Origin: BD2-11 clade cluster bacterium bin43
GTDB taxonomy: Bacteria; Gemmatimonadota; Gemmatimonadetes; Longimicrobiales; Gaopeijiaceae
Assembly (NCBI GenBank): GCA_002238605.1
Contig: MPMR01000036.1
Location: forward strand, 1 to 34,909
Reading direction: 5' to 3'
DNA length: 34,909 nt
Position numbers and translations under genes: made by a program. Positions 21,771 to 30,383 of the stretch are shown in pieces (the stretch's first letter is position 1; each line of letters opens with the position of its first letter). Under the pieces are notes generated by a model that was not told where the DNA came from, searched no databases, and saw only the letters and a program-made list of their open reading frames with translations.

Positions 21771-24700
21771 TTACCGTAGCTTGATCCTTCCCCGGATACC
21801 CACCGAGTGCCGGGCTCCCTCGAGCCCGCTCTCGCGCCGCGTGCCTTCGACGCGCAGCCCGACGCCCGAGCCGAGGTCGTAGCGTACGCCGCTCGAGAAG
21901 GCGCGCACCCCGCTCTCGCCGAGGTAGAAGCCGCTGTAGGGCGTCCCCTGCAAGCCGGCGATGCCGTAGGCCACCTCGCCGTCCACGTTGGCGCCCATGC
22001 CCGGATGGTGGCCGCCCACCGCATCCGAGACGCCGCGCTCCCAGAGCTGGTTCACCCCGCTCGCGTGGTCGCCGTACGAAGGCGCCACCCGGATCTGCAG
22101 CCCCTGGCCGCGGGCCGCAGGATCGAACATGAGCGTGCCGCCGAGACCCCATTCCTCGTAGCCGTCGCGCGCCGAGATCACGAACCGGCCGCGGCCCTCC
22201 GCGGTCACGCCCAGCTCCGAGTTCGTGTAGCGGAGCCCGCCGCCGACTTCCGCGCTGGTGCCGTTCACGCCGTCGCCGTCGTCGTAGCGCATCCCGCCCT
22301 CGAGCACGAACGCCATCTCGCTGTCGGTGTCGGTGCGGAAGTTCTGAGTCAACTCCAGGGCAAGCTTGCCGCGCTGCATCTCGAGCGTCACTTCCTCGAT
22401 CTGCTCGCTGCCGTCGACCGTGACCTCGCCGTACCAGCCCTCGGCCTTGATGCGCACGCCGGCCGCGCCGCGCGTGAACAGTTGATAGCTGGCGCCGCCC
22501 GCCCCCGTCAGCATGCTCGCAGGGCTGGTGCGGAGCCCCTCGCGCTCGTCGTCGACCTCGATGTCGCCCCGGCCGAGCCCGGCCGAACCCCACACCGAGG
22601 CGCCGCCCGCGCCGGAGAACCACGCCATGTAGGGGTGCACGCTGGTCATGGTGGCGCCGTAGGTGCCCCTCACCGGGCTGGCGCCGGTCTTGTCGGTGAA
22701 GTCGAAGGAGCCCGAGTTGTACGAGCCCGCGACACCCGCCAGGATGTCCGGCCCCACGCGCACGTCCAGGCCGGCGTGGGCGCTCACCATGTTGCCCTTC
22801 CAGTCGAGGGCGCTCTGGCCGGGTTCGCCGAGGTGGTGGTACTCGCCTGCGCCCCAGCTCCCCAGCTGCGTGCCCGTGGCGGACTGCTGCTGCGCGTCGG
22901 AGGCGCCCAAGGGCATCTGGAATGAAGTGCCGCCGAAGAGGGCGGCCAGGCCGGCCTGGTCGCCCTGCGCGAGGCCGAGGCCGCCCGCGTCCGGGGCGGA
23001 CAGGCTCGCCGCCATCGACGAGAGCCCGTTCGTCTCCACGCGCCGCTGCATGCCCATCCCGCTGGCCACCGCGTCCACGCGGCGGGCGATCGCCGAGACC
23101 GTGCTCGACGTCATCGCCGCGGCCACATGCGGCAGCACGCGCGTGTTCAGCCGTCCCGCCCGCCCGACGGGGTCGTCCGTTTCTGCCGAAGCGCTCGCCG
23201 ACGGCGCGCCGGCGCCCACCCGGTTGATCGCCGAGACGCGGTAGTGGCGCTTGCTCCCCGGCAGCAGGCCGGTGTGCGAGAACGCGGTGGCCCTGGACCC
23301 GGTGTTGACGACCAGATCCGTCCACGCGGTGCCGTTCTCCGACACCTCGACGCGGTAGCCGGTGACCGGGGCGCCGCCGTCGTAGGCGGGCGCGGCCCAG
23401 AACAGGTCGATCCGGGTGGGCGAGATATCGGTGGCGACCAGCCCGGTGGGCGCGTCGGGCACGGTCGCGTCGGTAATGGCGCTCACCGCCCGCGACGCGC
23501 GGCCCTCGCCGATCCGGTTGATCGCCGAGACGCGGTAGTGGCGCCTGGTGGCCGGCGCCAGATCCGCGTGCACGTAGGTCGTGCGCGTGTTGCGCGTGTT
23601 GGCCACCAGGTCATCCCAGCGGACGCCGCCGTCTTCGGACACCTCGATGCGGTAGCCGGTGATGTTCGCGCCCCCGTCTCTCGTGGGCGCCAGCCAGGAA
23701 AGCTCGATCCGCGAGGTGCCGTCGGCCTCCGCGTCGAGACTCCGGGGCGAGCCCGGCACGGTGGCCTCGGTCGTCGCGCGCTCGACGTTCGAAAACGGCC
23801 CGGTCCCCGCGGTGTTGATCGCGGCAACCCGGTAGTGCCGCGTGGTCGCGGGCTGGAGGTTCACGTCGGAGAACGTCGTCCCCGTGGAGTTCGTGTTGCG
23901 GCGGACGATCCGCCAGGTCCTGCGCTCGTCGTCGGAGGCCTCGATCCGGTAGCCGAGGATCGGCGCGCCGCCGGTGTTGCGGGGCGCGCTCCACGACAGG
24001 TCGATGCGCGAGGTGCCCACCGCCCGGGCCGTCAGCCCGAGCGGCGCCCCGGGGGCTTCCGCGTACGTGCTCGTGCTCGTTTCGAACGACCACTGGCCGG
24101 CTCCCCTGATGCCGTTGATCACGTTGATCGCCGCCACTCGGTACCGGTATGTGGTCGCCGGCTGGAGGCCCGTGTCCGTGAAGGTGGTCGCCGTCGGACC
24201 CGTGTTGCGAGGGATCGTGATCCAGGCTCCGTCGGGGCCGCGCCGCTGGATGGTGTAGCCGGTGATCGAGCTCCCGCCGTCGCTGGCTGGCGCCTCCCAG
24301 GCGAGGGTGATGCTGGTCGGCCCGGCCCCGCGCGCGCGCAGATTCCGGGGCTGGTCTGGCCGTGCGGCGCGGGTGGTGCCCCTGACCACGTTCGAGGGGT
24401 CCCCGTGCCCCTGGGCGTTGATCGCGCGCACCCGATAGAACCGGGTCGTGTTGGGGGCGAGACCGGTGTGCGTGTAGGTGATGGCCGTGCTGCCGGTGTT
24501 GAACTCCTGGGGGATCCATGGGTCGCCGCCGGTCAAGGACCTCTCGATCCGGTAGCCGGTGATCGGGCTCCCTCCGTTCGAGGCCGGGGCCCTCCAGGTG
24601 AGGGGGATCTGGTCTGTTCCCGGCAGACCGTTCAATCTCAGGCTCGTGGGCGCGCCCGGAACGGTGAGATCGTCGGTGGTCGCGTGGGCGACGTTCGACC

Positions 24701-26255
24701 AGTCGCTCGTGCCCGCCGCGCTGATCGCCGCGACGCGGTAGTAGCGCGTGGTGGCGGGTGACAGACCGTCATCGATGTGCCTCGTCGTCGTCGAACCCGT
24801 GTTGGCCTCGAGAGTCCGCCATCTGCCGGTGCTCGTGCTCGACCACTCGATCCGGTAGCCGGTCACCGGGGACGTTCCGCTGGACGATGGCCGCGTCCAG
24901 TCCAACTCGATGACCGATATCCCTCGGGCCCGGGCCGTCAATTGCCTGGGCGCATCCGGCACGTCCAGCGGGGTTATGTCGCCGTCGATGTTCGAGGGGA
25001 CTCCCGTGGCGAAGGAGTTGATCGCCGAGACCCGGTAGTACCGGGTTTCGTTCGGCGCGAGGCTCGTGTCCTGGTAGGTCCTGAGCGTGTTGCCCGTGTT
25101 GGCCACGAGATCGCTCCATACGCCGGTTTGCGTGCTCGACCACTCGATCCGATACCCGATGATCGCGCTGCTGCCGGGACTCAGCGGGGCGCTCCAGCTC
25201 AGCTCGATCGTCGAGGAACCGATGGCGGTCGCGGTCAGCGCGCGGGGCGGCCCCGGCGGCGTGCCCGTTGACGTGGTGGCGTTCACCGCGGACGTCCAGG
25301 GCCCGAAGCCGGTGGCGTTCCTCGCCCTGACCCGGTAGTGGCGGGTCGTGCCCGCGGAGAGACTCGCGTGCTGGAACGAGGTCAGGCCCGTGGTCGTCAG
25401 CAGCGTCCACGGCGCGACGCCATTTGTCGACATTTCGACCTGATATTCGATGATCGCGCTCGCGCCGATCGAGGCCGGTGCATCCCAGTCGAGGTCGATG
25501 ATGGTGGAACCGGCGGCCGTCGCCGTCAGATTGCGGGGTACGCCCGGTATCCCGGTCGCCACCGTGGTGGCGTGCGTGAACGCCGGGGGCCCGAGGGTGT
25601 TGTCGGAGTACAACGCCCTGACCCGGTAGTGGCGGGTGACGCCTGCCGTGAGACCCGTATGCTGGTACTCGGTCGCAGTCGTGTTCGGCAGCTGCGTCCA
25701 GCTGACGCCGACATTCGCTGACACGTCCACCCGGTAACCCGCGATCGTATTCCCCCCGGTCGAGGACGGTGCGTCCCAGTCGAGGTTGATGATGGTAGGC
25801 CCGAAGGGGACCGCCGTCAGATTGAGGGGTGCACCCGCTGTCCCCGTGCTCCCCGGTGTGGTGATGCCCGGGATCACGTTCGAGGGGCTTCCCGTCCCCT
25901 CGGCGTTGATCGCGGCGACGCGATAGTACAAGGTGGTGCCTGGATCGCGACCGTGATGCGTGTAGCTGTTGGTCACGCCAGTGGTGGCGATAGTGATCCA
26001 GCCCGTGGAGCCGTTGGGGGACGCCTGGATCCGGTAGCCGGTGATCGGACTCCCGCCGTCCGAGGTCGGTGCCTCCCAGACGAGAAAGATGGCGGTGGAG
26101 CCGAGGTCGGTCGCGCTCGTTATCGTCGGCGCACCAGGTACCGTGATCTGCTGAACCGGAGCCGCGACGGCGGCCGCTGGGGACGGCACCCACCACGCCA
26201 CGGCGGCGGCGACCATGAGAAAGCGGGCCGGTCGGCCCAGTCTGTTCCGAATCAT
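21771..26255 (-). CDS. Ten fibronectin type III domains on an outer-membrane beta-barrel
   Basis: The 1,494-residue protein begins with a signal peptide (MIRNRLGRPARFLMVAAAVA then WWVPSPAAA). AAGGAGG at 26263-26269 supports the start. Residues about 38-1027 hold ten FN3 domains, each with the opening V-P-G-A-P, a W-x-A-P strand, G-Y-R-I and a H/Y-Y-R-V-x-A-I-N strand. A linker with SSTVSAIARRVDAVASGM follows. From about 1131 to the end amphipathic strands with alternating residues (HAGLDVRVGPDILAGVAGSY and others, ending HSVGIRGRIKLR) form a barrel of about 360 residues like that of type V autotransporters. The terminal residue is Arg rather than the common Phe/Trp. It probably displays the FN3 rod outside the cell as an adhesin. 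No protease or cleavage motif was seen. Confidence 0.82.
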   Translation of the reverse strand: MIRNRLGRPARFLMVAAAVAWWVPSPAAAVAAPVQQITVPGAPTITSATDLGSTAIFLVWEAPTSDGGSPITGYRIQASPNGSTGWITIATTGVTNSYTHHGRDPGTTLYYRVAAINAEGTGSPSNVIPGITTPGSTGTAGAPLNLTAVPFGPTIINLDWDAPSSTGGNTIAGYRVDVSANVGVSWTQLPNTTATEYQHTGLTAGVTRHYRVRALYSDNTLGPPAFTHATTVATGIPGVPRNLTATAAGSTIIDLDWDAPASIGASAIIEYQVEMSTNGVAPWTLLTTTGLTSFQHASLSAGTTRHYRVRARNATGFGPWTSAVNATTSTGTPPGPPRALTATAIGSSTIELSWSAPLSPGSSAIIGYRIEWSSTQTGVWSDLVANTGNTLRTYQDTSLAPNETRYYRVSAINSFATGVPSNIDGDITPLDVPDAPRQLTARARGISVIELDWTRPSSSGTSPVTGYRIEWSSTSTGRWRTLEANTGSTTTRHIDDGLSPATTRYYRVAAISAAGTSDWSNVAHATTDDLTVPGAPTSLRLNGLPGTDQIPLTWRAPASNGGSPITGYRIERSLTGGDPWIPQEFNTGSTAITYTHTGLAPNTTRFYRVRAINAQGHGDPSNVVRGTTRAARPDQPRNLRARGAGPTSITLAWEAPASDGGSSITGYTIQRRGPDGAWITIPRNTGPTATTFTDTGLQPATTYRYRVAAINVINGIRGAGQWSFETSTSTYAEAPGAPLGLTARAVGTSRIDLSWSAPRNTGGAPILGYRIEASDDERRTWRIVRRNTNSTGTTFSDVNLQPATTRHYRVAAINTAGTGPFSNVERATTEATVPGSPRSLDAEADGTSRIELSWLAPTRDGGANITGYRIEVSEDGGVRWDDLVANTRNTRTTYVHADLAPATRRHYRVSAINRIGEGRASRAVSAITDATVPDAPTGLVATDISPTRIDLFWAAPAYDGGAPVTGYRVEVSENGTAWTDLVVNTGSRATAFSHTGLLPGSKRHYRVSAINRVGAGAPSASASAETDDPVGRAGRLNTRVLPHVAAAMTSSTVSAIARRVDAVASGMGMQRRVETNGLSSMAASLSAPDAGGLGLAQGDQAGLAALFGGTSFQMPLGASDAQQQSATGTQLGSWGAGEYHHLGEPGQSALDWKGNMVSAHAGLDVRVGPDILAGVAGSYNSGSFDFTDKTGASPVRGTYGATMTSVHPYMAWFSGAGGASVWGSAGLGRGDIEVDDEREGLRTSPASMLTGAGGASYQLFTRGAAGVRIKAEGWYGEVTVDGSEQIEEVTLEMQRGKLALELTQNFRTDTDSEMAFVLEGGMRYDDGDGVNGTSAEVGGGLRYTNSELGVTAEGRGRFVISARDGYEEWGLGGTLMFDPAARGQGLQIRVAPSYGDHASGVNQLWERGVSDAVGGHHPGMGANVDGEVAYGIAGLQGTPYSGFYLGESGVRAFSSGVRYDLGSGVGLRVEGTRRESGLEGARHSVGIRGRIKLR

Positions 26256-26352
26256 CCTGCCGCCTCCTTGTGCGGTGGGAAAGTCGTGTGCGTGCCTGTG
26301 TGTGAATCCATCTCAAGGGGGGGTTGGCCGGCCGTCGGTCCCCGTGGCCCCG

Positions 26353-29300
26353 TCATCGCCGCCACGCCGCCGCGTCCGGTAGTCCGCGGCTGAACAGGAC
26401 CTCGAGCCCCGGCCCCCCCGCGGACTGCTCCGCCGCGTCCATCGCGGCCCGCGCCGGGAGCGGCACCTCACGCAAGATGCCCCGGACACGGCCGGTGCCC
26501 GGATCGCGCAGGATGGTCATCGGGAGATCGCTGTCGTCGCCCAAGGCGAACGATCCGCCGGGGCCGGCGAGCGTGATGCCGGCGAGCTCGCCGGCCCAGC
26601 CGGGCTCCGCTGGGAGGACGAACGCGAAGCCGGACCCGCCGTCGCCGTCGGCTGTCCGGGGCATCGCAAAGCGGAGCGAGAAGAGCTCGGTACCGCGCGC
26701 GGGCCGGCCGGTCAGCGTGTACGCGCCGGCCGAGTCCGGGAGCGCCTGCGGCGCCTCGACGACGAAGACCGGATTGAGGAACGGCGCGCCGTCGGCCCCG
26801 GTCCCGCCCCACAGGAGGAGCGACGTCGCGGACGCGGCGACCGCCGCCCCCACCGCCGCACGCGCCTCGAACAGCCGGTAACGGAGCGCGTTGGCGAAGT
26901 GGTAGTCGCTGATCCCGTCGGGAGGGCCGCAGTACGACATCAGGTCCGGGGTCTCCGGGCGCACCAGTTCGCCGCGCGCGAAGTCGTAGCCCCAGGCCCC
27001 CACCGATCCGTCCGGGTACGGGAACGACGGGTCCGGGTCGCCCGCGCCTCCGCACGGCGCGTGATGGAGACTCAGGTTGTGGCCGAGTTCGTGCGCGATC
27101 GTGCCCGGCCGGGCGATCGAGAAGCCCGCCCGTCCGGGGACGAACGCCGCCCCGGAGGGCCCCGTCACCGGGCCCGCCATCGTGCCCAGGTAGTGGCCGC
27201 CCCCGCCCTCCAGCACGCGGATCGCCTCCGTCTCCTCCATCAGGCGGCGGGCGTCGTTGCTCGAGCTCAGCACGGGCTCGTGCGCCGTCAGCTCGAGCGG
27301 TCCCACCGGGAGCAGCGCGCGCACGTCCGCGAGCAGCGCATCGCCCTCCGGATCCGTCGCCATCCCCCGTACCGCGTCGAGGATCGAGGAGTCCGGCGCC
27401 TGCGTCCACAGGAACGGTACGACCGTCAGCTCGAGCGGCGGCAGGGCCCGCACGTCGACCGCCAGCCGCCCAGTCGCGGGAATCCGCCGCGCGACGCCCA
27501 GCGCGGGGTCCAGCGTCCCGTCCGGGTCGACTTCGATCACCATCTCGAGGCCGGGGCGCACCACGCTCCCCGGAATGGCGGCGCTGACCGACGTGGCGAG
27601 CGAGCCCTCGTCGACCTTTGTCGGGATCGCCCCGGACTTGCCCGGAACATGCTCCACGTGCGTCTCCCGGCCGTCGGCGAAGAACCGGGCCCGGACCGGC
27701 GGAACGCCCCCGCCCGCGGCCCGCGCCGCCGTCGGGAACACGCGCAGCAGCGCCCGCTTGCCCGCGACTAGCGGGACCGGGAACGCGCGCGACTGCACCG
27801 CCTGCACCAGATACGCCGCCGGCGCTTCCCCTACGGCGCAGGAGACGACGCGGCGCGTGTGGATCCGGTCGAGCCAGACCGCGAAGGCGAGGTCCGCAGG
27901 CGCACACAACGCCGTGCCCTCGGCCAGGAGCCGCTCGAGCCGGCTGAGCGATGTCAGTTCGGCGGGGAGCGGGCCCGACATCCGGGGGTTGCCCGTGAGC
28001 CCCAGTCCGCGCAGGCTTGCGAGGCCGCCGAGTTCGGGCGGGAGCCGGCCGGACAGGTCGTTGTTCTCGACGCGCAGCTCCTCCAGCGCCGGGAGGTCGC
28101 CGAGTTCGGGCGGGAGCCGACCGGAGAGTGCGTTGCCATCGAGCACCAGGTACCTGAGGCCGGGCAGGCCGCTGAGTTCGGGCGGAATTGAGCCCGACAG
28201 CCCGTTGTCGCTGAGCCGCAGGTACTCCAGGTGCTCCAGCTCGCCGAGTTCGGGCGGGAGCCGGCCGGACAGCGCGTTTTCCCGGAGCCACAGCCCGATC
28301 ACTCGCCTCTGGTCGTCCACCTCGACCCCGCGCCACTCCTCGAGCGGCGCGTCGGTGAGCCAGTTCCTTGAGTCGATCCAGTCGCGCCCGCCCGTCGCGG
28401 CGTGGAACATCTCGAGGATCTCCCGGTCCGTGGCGGGCGCGCACTCCGCCCCGGTGTCCCCCAGGACCGCGATGGCGTCCAGCCATCCCCGAAACGCCTC
28501 GTCTGCCGGGGCGCACAGCTCCGTGCCGGCGTAGTCCAGCTCGCGCAACGACAGGCCGAGCAGGGTTCGAGGCAACCGCCCGGACAGCGCGTTGTCGCCG
28601 ACGCGAAGCGCCGTCATTGCCGTCAGGTCGCCCAGGCCCGCCGGTAGCCACCCCGCGAGTCCGTTGCCGGCCAGGTCGAGGGTCGCGACTCGGCCCAGGG
28701 AGTCGGTCTCGACTCCGCGCCACCCCGCGAGCGCCACGCCGCCCAGCCAACCCTCGGAGTCGGTCCAGCCCTCGCCGCCCGCCGCCGCGTGCAGCGCCGC
28801 CAGCGCCGCCCGGTCCGACTCGTTGCAGAACGGGCTTCCCCCGAGATCCCCGATCCCGTCCAGCCACGCGAGGAATCCGGTCGTGCCCGGCGCGCAGAGA
28901 CCGTCGTTCCGCTCGAAACGGAAACGCACCAGCCCGCCAATCCGCAGGAGACTCCGCGGGAGCGCGCCCGTCAGCGCGTTCCCATCGAGATACAGGAACT
29001 CCAGGCGCCTGAGACCGCCCAACTCCGGCGGGACCGGACCCTCGAGCGCGTTGCCGCCCAGGGACAGCCCCCTCAGGTGCGCGAAACTCCCCAGTTCCGG
29101 CGGGATCGCACCCTCGAACCGATTGCCGTCGAGCCACAGCCCTTCCAGACCGGCGAGATTCCCCAGTTCCGGCGGAATCGGACCCGCCAGCGCGTTGCCG
29201 CTCAGGCTTAGCGACGTCAGACGCGCGAGATTCCCCAACTCCGGCGGGATCGGACCCTCGAGTCGGTTGCCGTCGAGCCACAGCTCCTCCAGAGCGGCGA

Positions 29301-29991
29301 GACTCCCCAGTTCCGGCGGAATCGGACCCGTCAGCGCGTTGGCGCGCAGATTCAGTGACGTCAGGCCCGCGAGACGCCCCAGTTCCGGCGGGATCGTGCC
29401 CCGCAGGCCGTGCGACACCCACTCCCCGGTCTCCCCATCCCGGCGGCCGCCGAGGTCCAGGCGGGCGACCCGGCCGAACGCGTCCGTCTCCACCCCGCGC
29501 CACTCCTCCAGCGGCCCGTTGGTCAGCCAGTTCCCGTCGTCGGCCCAGTTCGGACCGTCCGTCGCCGCGTGGAGCGCGGCCAGCGCCGCCCGGTCGCCAC
29601 TCTCCACCGCCACCGTCACCGTCGCCGTGCCCGCGACCGCGCCGACCGTCGCCGCGACCGTGGTCGTCCCGTTGCCGGCCGCCGCCACCAGCCCCGACCC
29701 GCCGACCGTCGCGACTTCGGGACGCACGCTCGTCCAGATCACCGCCACCCCGGGCATCGACCGCCCGCTGCCGTCGAGCACGCGCGCATTCAGTTGCACG
29801 GTCGCGTCCGGCGCCGTAAGCGAAGCGGCCGCGGGCGTGACCGTCACGCTGGCCACGCGGAGCGTGTCGGACGGAGGACGCGTGGCGTCGTCGCCGCACC
29901 CCGACGCCCACGCCGCAACCGCGCAGATCGCCAACAACGGGACGCGAATCCGTGTGCGGTCGTTCGGGGCGCCGTCGCTCTCTCGTTCCAT
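26353..29991 (-). CDS. Lipoprotein with Ig-like domain, plant-type LRRs and metzincin protease
   Basis: Start 29991 is chosen because a lipoprotein signal follows (VPLLAICAVAAWASG-Cys). Length is 1,212 residues. A Big2-like Ig domain lies at about 43-130. Three LRR blocks follow (about 131-392, 392-522 and 522-720), each opened by an R-A-A-L-A-A-L-H-A-A or similar cap and W-x-G-V-E, with repeats such as GPIPPELGNLARLTSLSLSG of the plant 24-residue type. The last part holds HELGHNLSLHH with His967, Glu968, His971 and His977 and a Met-turn LMSYC, the zinc site of metzincins. Ser replaces the usual Gly in the zinc motif. It is probably a surface protease that docks on a partner through LRRs. The substrate is unknown. 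Confidence 0.82.
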   Translation of the reverse strand: MERESDGAPNDRTRIRVPLLAICAVAAWASGCGDDATRPPSDTLRVASVTVTPAAASLTAPDATVQLNARVLDGSGRSMPGVAVIWTSVRPEVATVGGSGLVAAAGNGTTTVAATVGAVAGTATVTVAVESGDRAALAALHAATDGPNWADDGNWLTNGPLEEWRGVETDAFGRVARLDLGGRRDGETGEWVSHGLRGTIPPELGRLAGLTSLNLRANALTGPIPPELGSLAALEELWLDGNRLEGPIPPELGNLARLTSLSLSGNALAGPIPPELGNLAGLEGLWLDGNRFEGAIPPELGSFAHLRGLSLGGNALEGPVPPELGGLRRLEFLYLDGNALTGALPRSLLRIGGLVRFRFERNDGLCAPGTTGFLAWLDGIGDLGGSPFCNESDRAALAALHAAAGGEGWTDSEGWLGGVALAGWRGVETDSLGRVATLDLAGNGLAGWLPAGLGDLTAMTALRVGDNALSGRLPRTLLGLSLRELDYAGTELCAPADEAFRGWLDAIAVLGDTGAECAPATDREILEMFHAATGGRDWIDSRNWLTDAPLEEWRGVEVDDQRRVIGLWLRENALSGRLPPELGELEHLEYLRLSDNGLSGSIPPELSGLPGLRYLVLDGNALSGRLPPELGDLPALEELRVENNDLSGRLPPELGGLASLRGLGLTGNPRMSGPLPAELTSLSRLERLLAEGTALCAPADLAFAVWLDRIHTRRVVSCAVGEAPAAYLVQAVQSRAFPVPLVAGKRALLRVFPTAARAAGGGVPPVRARFFADGRETHVEHVPGKSGAIPTKVDEGSLATSVSAAIPGSVVRPGLEMVIEVDPDGTLDPALGVARRIPATGRLAVDVRALPPLELTVVPFLWTQAPDSSILDAVRGMATDPEGDALLADVRALLPVGPLELTAHEPVLSSSNDARRLMEETEAIRVLEGGGGHYLGTMAGPVTGPSGAAFVPGRAGFSIARPGTIAHELGHNLSLHHAPCGGAGDPDPSFPYPDGSVGAWGYDFARGELVRPETPDLMSYCGPPDGISDYHFANALRYRLFEARAAVGAAVAASATSLLLWGGTGADGAPFLNPVFVVEAPQALPDSAGAYTLTGRPARGTELFSLRFAMPRTADGDGGSGFAFVLPAEPGWAGELAGITLAGPGGSFALGDDSDLPMTILRDPGTGRVRGILREVPLPARAAMDAAEQSAGGPGLEVLFSRGLPDAAAWRR
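29019..29388. repeat. 72-bp period repeats within the LRR gene
   Basis: The motif CCAGTTCCGG or CCAACTCCGG occurs six times at exact 72-bp steps (29019, 29091, 29163, 29235, 29307, 29379). Each step is one 24-residue LRR unit, and the DNA around the motif is also similar. Such in-frame repeats may gain or lose units by slippage or recombination without breaking the gene. Confidence 0.8.
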
Positions 29992-30301
29992 GCCCGCGGG
30001 ATGATTCGGCCCCGGCTCCGCGACGGGCTCGGGGTTCGTTCGGCGGACCGACCGGGACCGGGTTGTTGTCGCCATTGTTGAATACGTCTGCCTGGCCAAC
30101 TGCTTCGACATTTGCAGGACGACTCGCTGCAACGCTTCCGCTGTTCGTCATTGCCGCCCAAGGAACATCGAGTGAGTTGGCGCCATTATCGGTATCACGT
30201 TCCGCGTTGACACCGGCCGCCGTTTTGACTTCGACGACCTTGGCGTACGGGAGCAACAACTGTGGACTGTACCACCCAGTCCGACTCCTCCCGGTCATCA
30301 C
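29992..30301 (-). other. Coding-like segment of unknown identity upstream of the LRR gene
   Basis: This gap holds a minus-strand frame from ATG 30301 that reads WYSPQLLLPYAKVVEVKTAA and then GVNAERDTDNGANSLDVPWA. It has a balanced amino-acid mix and visibly lower GC than the genes on both sides. It continues to about 30030 before passing into the antisense of the LRR gene. No ribosome site or family match was found. It may be the remains of an exported or surface protein, or chance. The promoter of the LRR gene should also lie here but was not found. Confidence 0.35.
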
Positions 30302-30307
30302 GGAGCG

Positions 30308-30339
30308 AACCCCCCGCCCGGCGAACCGGACGGGGGGTT
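30308..30339 (-). terminator. GC-rich hairpin after the Cna-B-like gene
   Basis: AACCCCCCG (30308-30316) and CGGGGGGTT (30331-30339) are perfect 9-bp arms with a 14-base loop. They lie 45 bp beyond the stop (30384) of the minus-strand repeat protein. No T run follows in the direction of transcription, so termination strength is uncertain. Confidence 0.5.
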
Positions 30340-30383
30340 GCTGCTGCCATCGGTCAGGCCGATGGGGTTGGAGGGTTGGTTAG

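Noticed and set aside
26468-30301. Minus-strand open frame of 1,277 codons overlapping the LRR gene
   Set aside because: Over most of its length it is an out-of-frame copy of the LRR gene rich in Arg/Gly. Only its first part (30301 to about 30020) looks protein-like and is reported separately.
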